Program-made: the position numbers and the translations under genes
The notes under the pieces: generated by a model
Databases searched by the model: none
Told to the model about the DNA's origin: nothing
What the model saw: only the letters and a program-made list of their open reading frames with translations
In this document: positions 63,070-64,000 of the stretch, one piece after another
Numbering within the stretch: position 1 is the first letter of the stretch
Layout: each line of letters begins with the position of its first letter
NCBI RefSeq assembly: GCF_029338355.1
Contig: NZ_CP119802.1
Span: forward strand, 1,178,001 to 1,242,000
Length of the DNA: 64,000 bases
Origin: Halosegnis marinus
GTDB taxonomy: Archaea > Halobacteriota > Halobacteria > Halobacteriales > Haloarculaceae
Reading direction: 5' to 3'

Positions 63070-63142
63070 AGTTCCATGGGGTAGCGGCCAATCCTGTTGC
63101 CTTCTGGGGGCAACGACCCAGGTTCGAATCCTGGTGGAACTA
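63070..63142 (+). tRNA. tRNA-Gln(CUG)
   Basis: Acceptor AGTTCCA/TGGAACT with discriminator A. D-arm GGGGTAGCGGCCAATCC; anticodon stem TTGCC/GGCAA around TTCTGGG, anticodon CTG at 63104-63106. T-arm CCAGGTTCGAATCCTGG. 73 nt; CCA not encoded. Confidence 0.95.
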
Positions 63143-63208
63143 CTTCCCGTTCTCACACGCCGAGCGGCGCGCCGGGGGACCTAACACGGCCCGCCGCGAC
63201 CGCGCGGC

Positions 63209-63994
63209 ATGGACGTCTGTCTCACGTTCGACTTCGACGCCGTCTCGCCGTGGCTCCACATCGAGGGGCGGAACACGCCGACGAACCGCTCGCGGGGCCG
63301 CTACGGCGCGGAGGTCGGCGCGCCGAACGTCCTCGACTTCCTCGCCGCGCGGGACCTGCCGGCGACGTGGTTCGTCCCCGGCCACACGATAGACAGCTTT
63401 CCGGACCCGTGCGAGCGCGTCGTCGCGGAGGGCCACGAGGTGGGCCACCACGGGTGGAGCCACACGCCGCCGGGCGAGTACGACTCGCGCGAGGCCGAGC
63501 GCGCCGACATCGAGCGCGGCATCGAGAGCATCGAACGGCTGACCGGGTCGCCGCCCGCGGGCTACCGCTCGCCGTCGTGGGACTACTCCGAGCACACTGT
63601 CGACCTGCTGGTCGAGTTCGGCTTCGACCACTCCTCGTCGGGGATGGCCCGGCAGTACGAACCGTACCCCGTTCGCCGGGACGACGCGCCCGCGGACGGA
63701 CCGTACGACCCCGGCGAGGCGACCGACCTCGTGGAGGTGCCGGTGTCGTGGCACCGCGACGACTACCCGCCGCTGGCCTTCTCGGGGTCGCGGGCGCGGA
63801 TGCCCGAGGCCGCGGTGTTCGAGGACTGGCGCGCGCAGTTCGACCACGCGCCCGACGACGGCGTGTTCGTGCTCACGATGCACCCACAGGTCATCGGGCG
63901 GGAGGACAGGCTGGCACGGCTCGGCGCGTTCGTCGAGCACGCCCGCGATGCGGGGGCGCGGTTCGCGACGACGGGGGACATCGCCGGTCGCTAG
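63209..63994 (+). CDS. Polysaccharide deacetylase-family protein
   Basis: 261 residues of the NodB/PuuE-like carbohydrate esterase 4 fold. VCLTFDFDAVSPWL (catalytic Asp/metal Asp), PATWFVPGHTIDSFPD, EGHEVGHHGWSHTPPGEYDSRE (His ligands), GYRSPSWDYSEHTVDLLVEFGFDHSSSG, and MHPQVIGRED (His). No signal peptide, so it is likely cytoplasmic, as in peptidoglycan-like deacetylases used on amides (allantoinase or urate pathway types, PuuE). Close to the end of the window and complete. Confidence 0.88.
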   Translation: MDVCLTFDFDAVSPWLHIEGRNTPTNRSRGRYGAEVGAPNVLDFLAARDLPATWFVPGHTIDSFPDPCERVVAEGHEVGHHGWSHTPPGEYDSREAERADIERGIESIERLTGSPPAGYRSPSWDYSEHTVDLLVEFGFDHSSSGMARQYEPYPVRRDDAPADGPYDPGEATDLVEVPVSWHRDDYPPLAFSGSRARMPEAAVFEDWRAQFDHAPDDGVFVLTMHPQVIGREDRLARLGAFVEHARDAGARFATTGDIAGR

Positions 63995-64000
63995 TCCATC

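Overview
The window is chromosomal DNA from a halophilic archaeon (class Halobacteria). The base composition is very GC-rich, with third codon positions nearly all G or C. The proteins are strongly acidic, and small Cys-rich and DUF proteins known only from haloarchaea recur. The rRNA operon has the haloarchaeal order 16S - tRNA-Ala(UGC) - 23S - 5S - tRNA-Cys(GCA), with archaeal bulge-helix-bulge processing stems. TATA-type promoters, ATG/GTG starts and many 1-8 nt gene overlaps are typical. I cannot name the genus from sequence alone.

Layout. 1-14.7 kb: core metabolism and translation genes (glmM-type mutase, rpiA, larB-type lyase, a GIY-YIG nuclease beside a NucS-N/zinc-finger protein, endA, trpS, pheS-pheT, pyrD), plus a methyltransferase/degenerate Nudix pair and an FAD oxidoreductase. 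14.7-15.4 kb: divergent AbrB-type and MC1 DNA-binding proteins. 15.4-21.5 kb: the rrn operon with tandem leader promoters, a spacer promoter, processing stems and a mini-tRNA that abuts the 5' end of 5S. 21.6-28.6 kb: Usp proteins, haloarchaeal unknowns, GNAT, pyrC, a lipoate-ligase-type protein, an M23-like protein and an HTH regulator. 28.6-35.7 kb: XPD/Rad3-type helicase, DUF proteins, PHP phosphoesterase, NAD+-dependent DNA ligase. 36-43 kb: class V aminotransferase, ABC exporter with a divergent ArsR-like regulator, ferritin-like protein, MFS carrier, NucS. 43-50 kb: small haloarchaeal proteins, thioesterase, lipoprotein, rhodanese-MBL fusion, BtpA, PfkB kinase, SDR. 50-59 kb: metY-metX, phosphoserine-phosphatase-type HAD, flippase-like membrane protein with sulfatase-fold enzyme, siroheme nitrite/sulfite reductase. 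59-64 kb: HTH protein, M20 peptidase, tRNA-Lys(UUU), AIR-synthase-like protein, tRNA-Gln(CUG), polysaccharide deacetylase.

How genes work together. pheS/pheT, metY/metX, the ABC ATPase/permease pair and the sulfatase/flippase-like pair are clear operons, with stop and start codons overlapping. pyrD and pyrC serve the same pathway but lie about 10 kb apart. NucS, the nuclease-less NucS paralogue, the GIY-YIG nuclease, a PD-(D/E)XK-like DUF protein, the helicase and LigA make the window rich in DNA-repair-type functions. No transposase, integrase, CRISPR array or prophage gene was seen. The only repeat family noticed is a short dispersed intergenic element near 50.3 and 61.7 kb. The best leads for new biology are the GIY-YIG / NucS-N-zinc-finger pair, the M23-like protein in a cell without murein, and the sulfatase-fold/flippase operon. 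DUF numbers are given from memory and were not searched.
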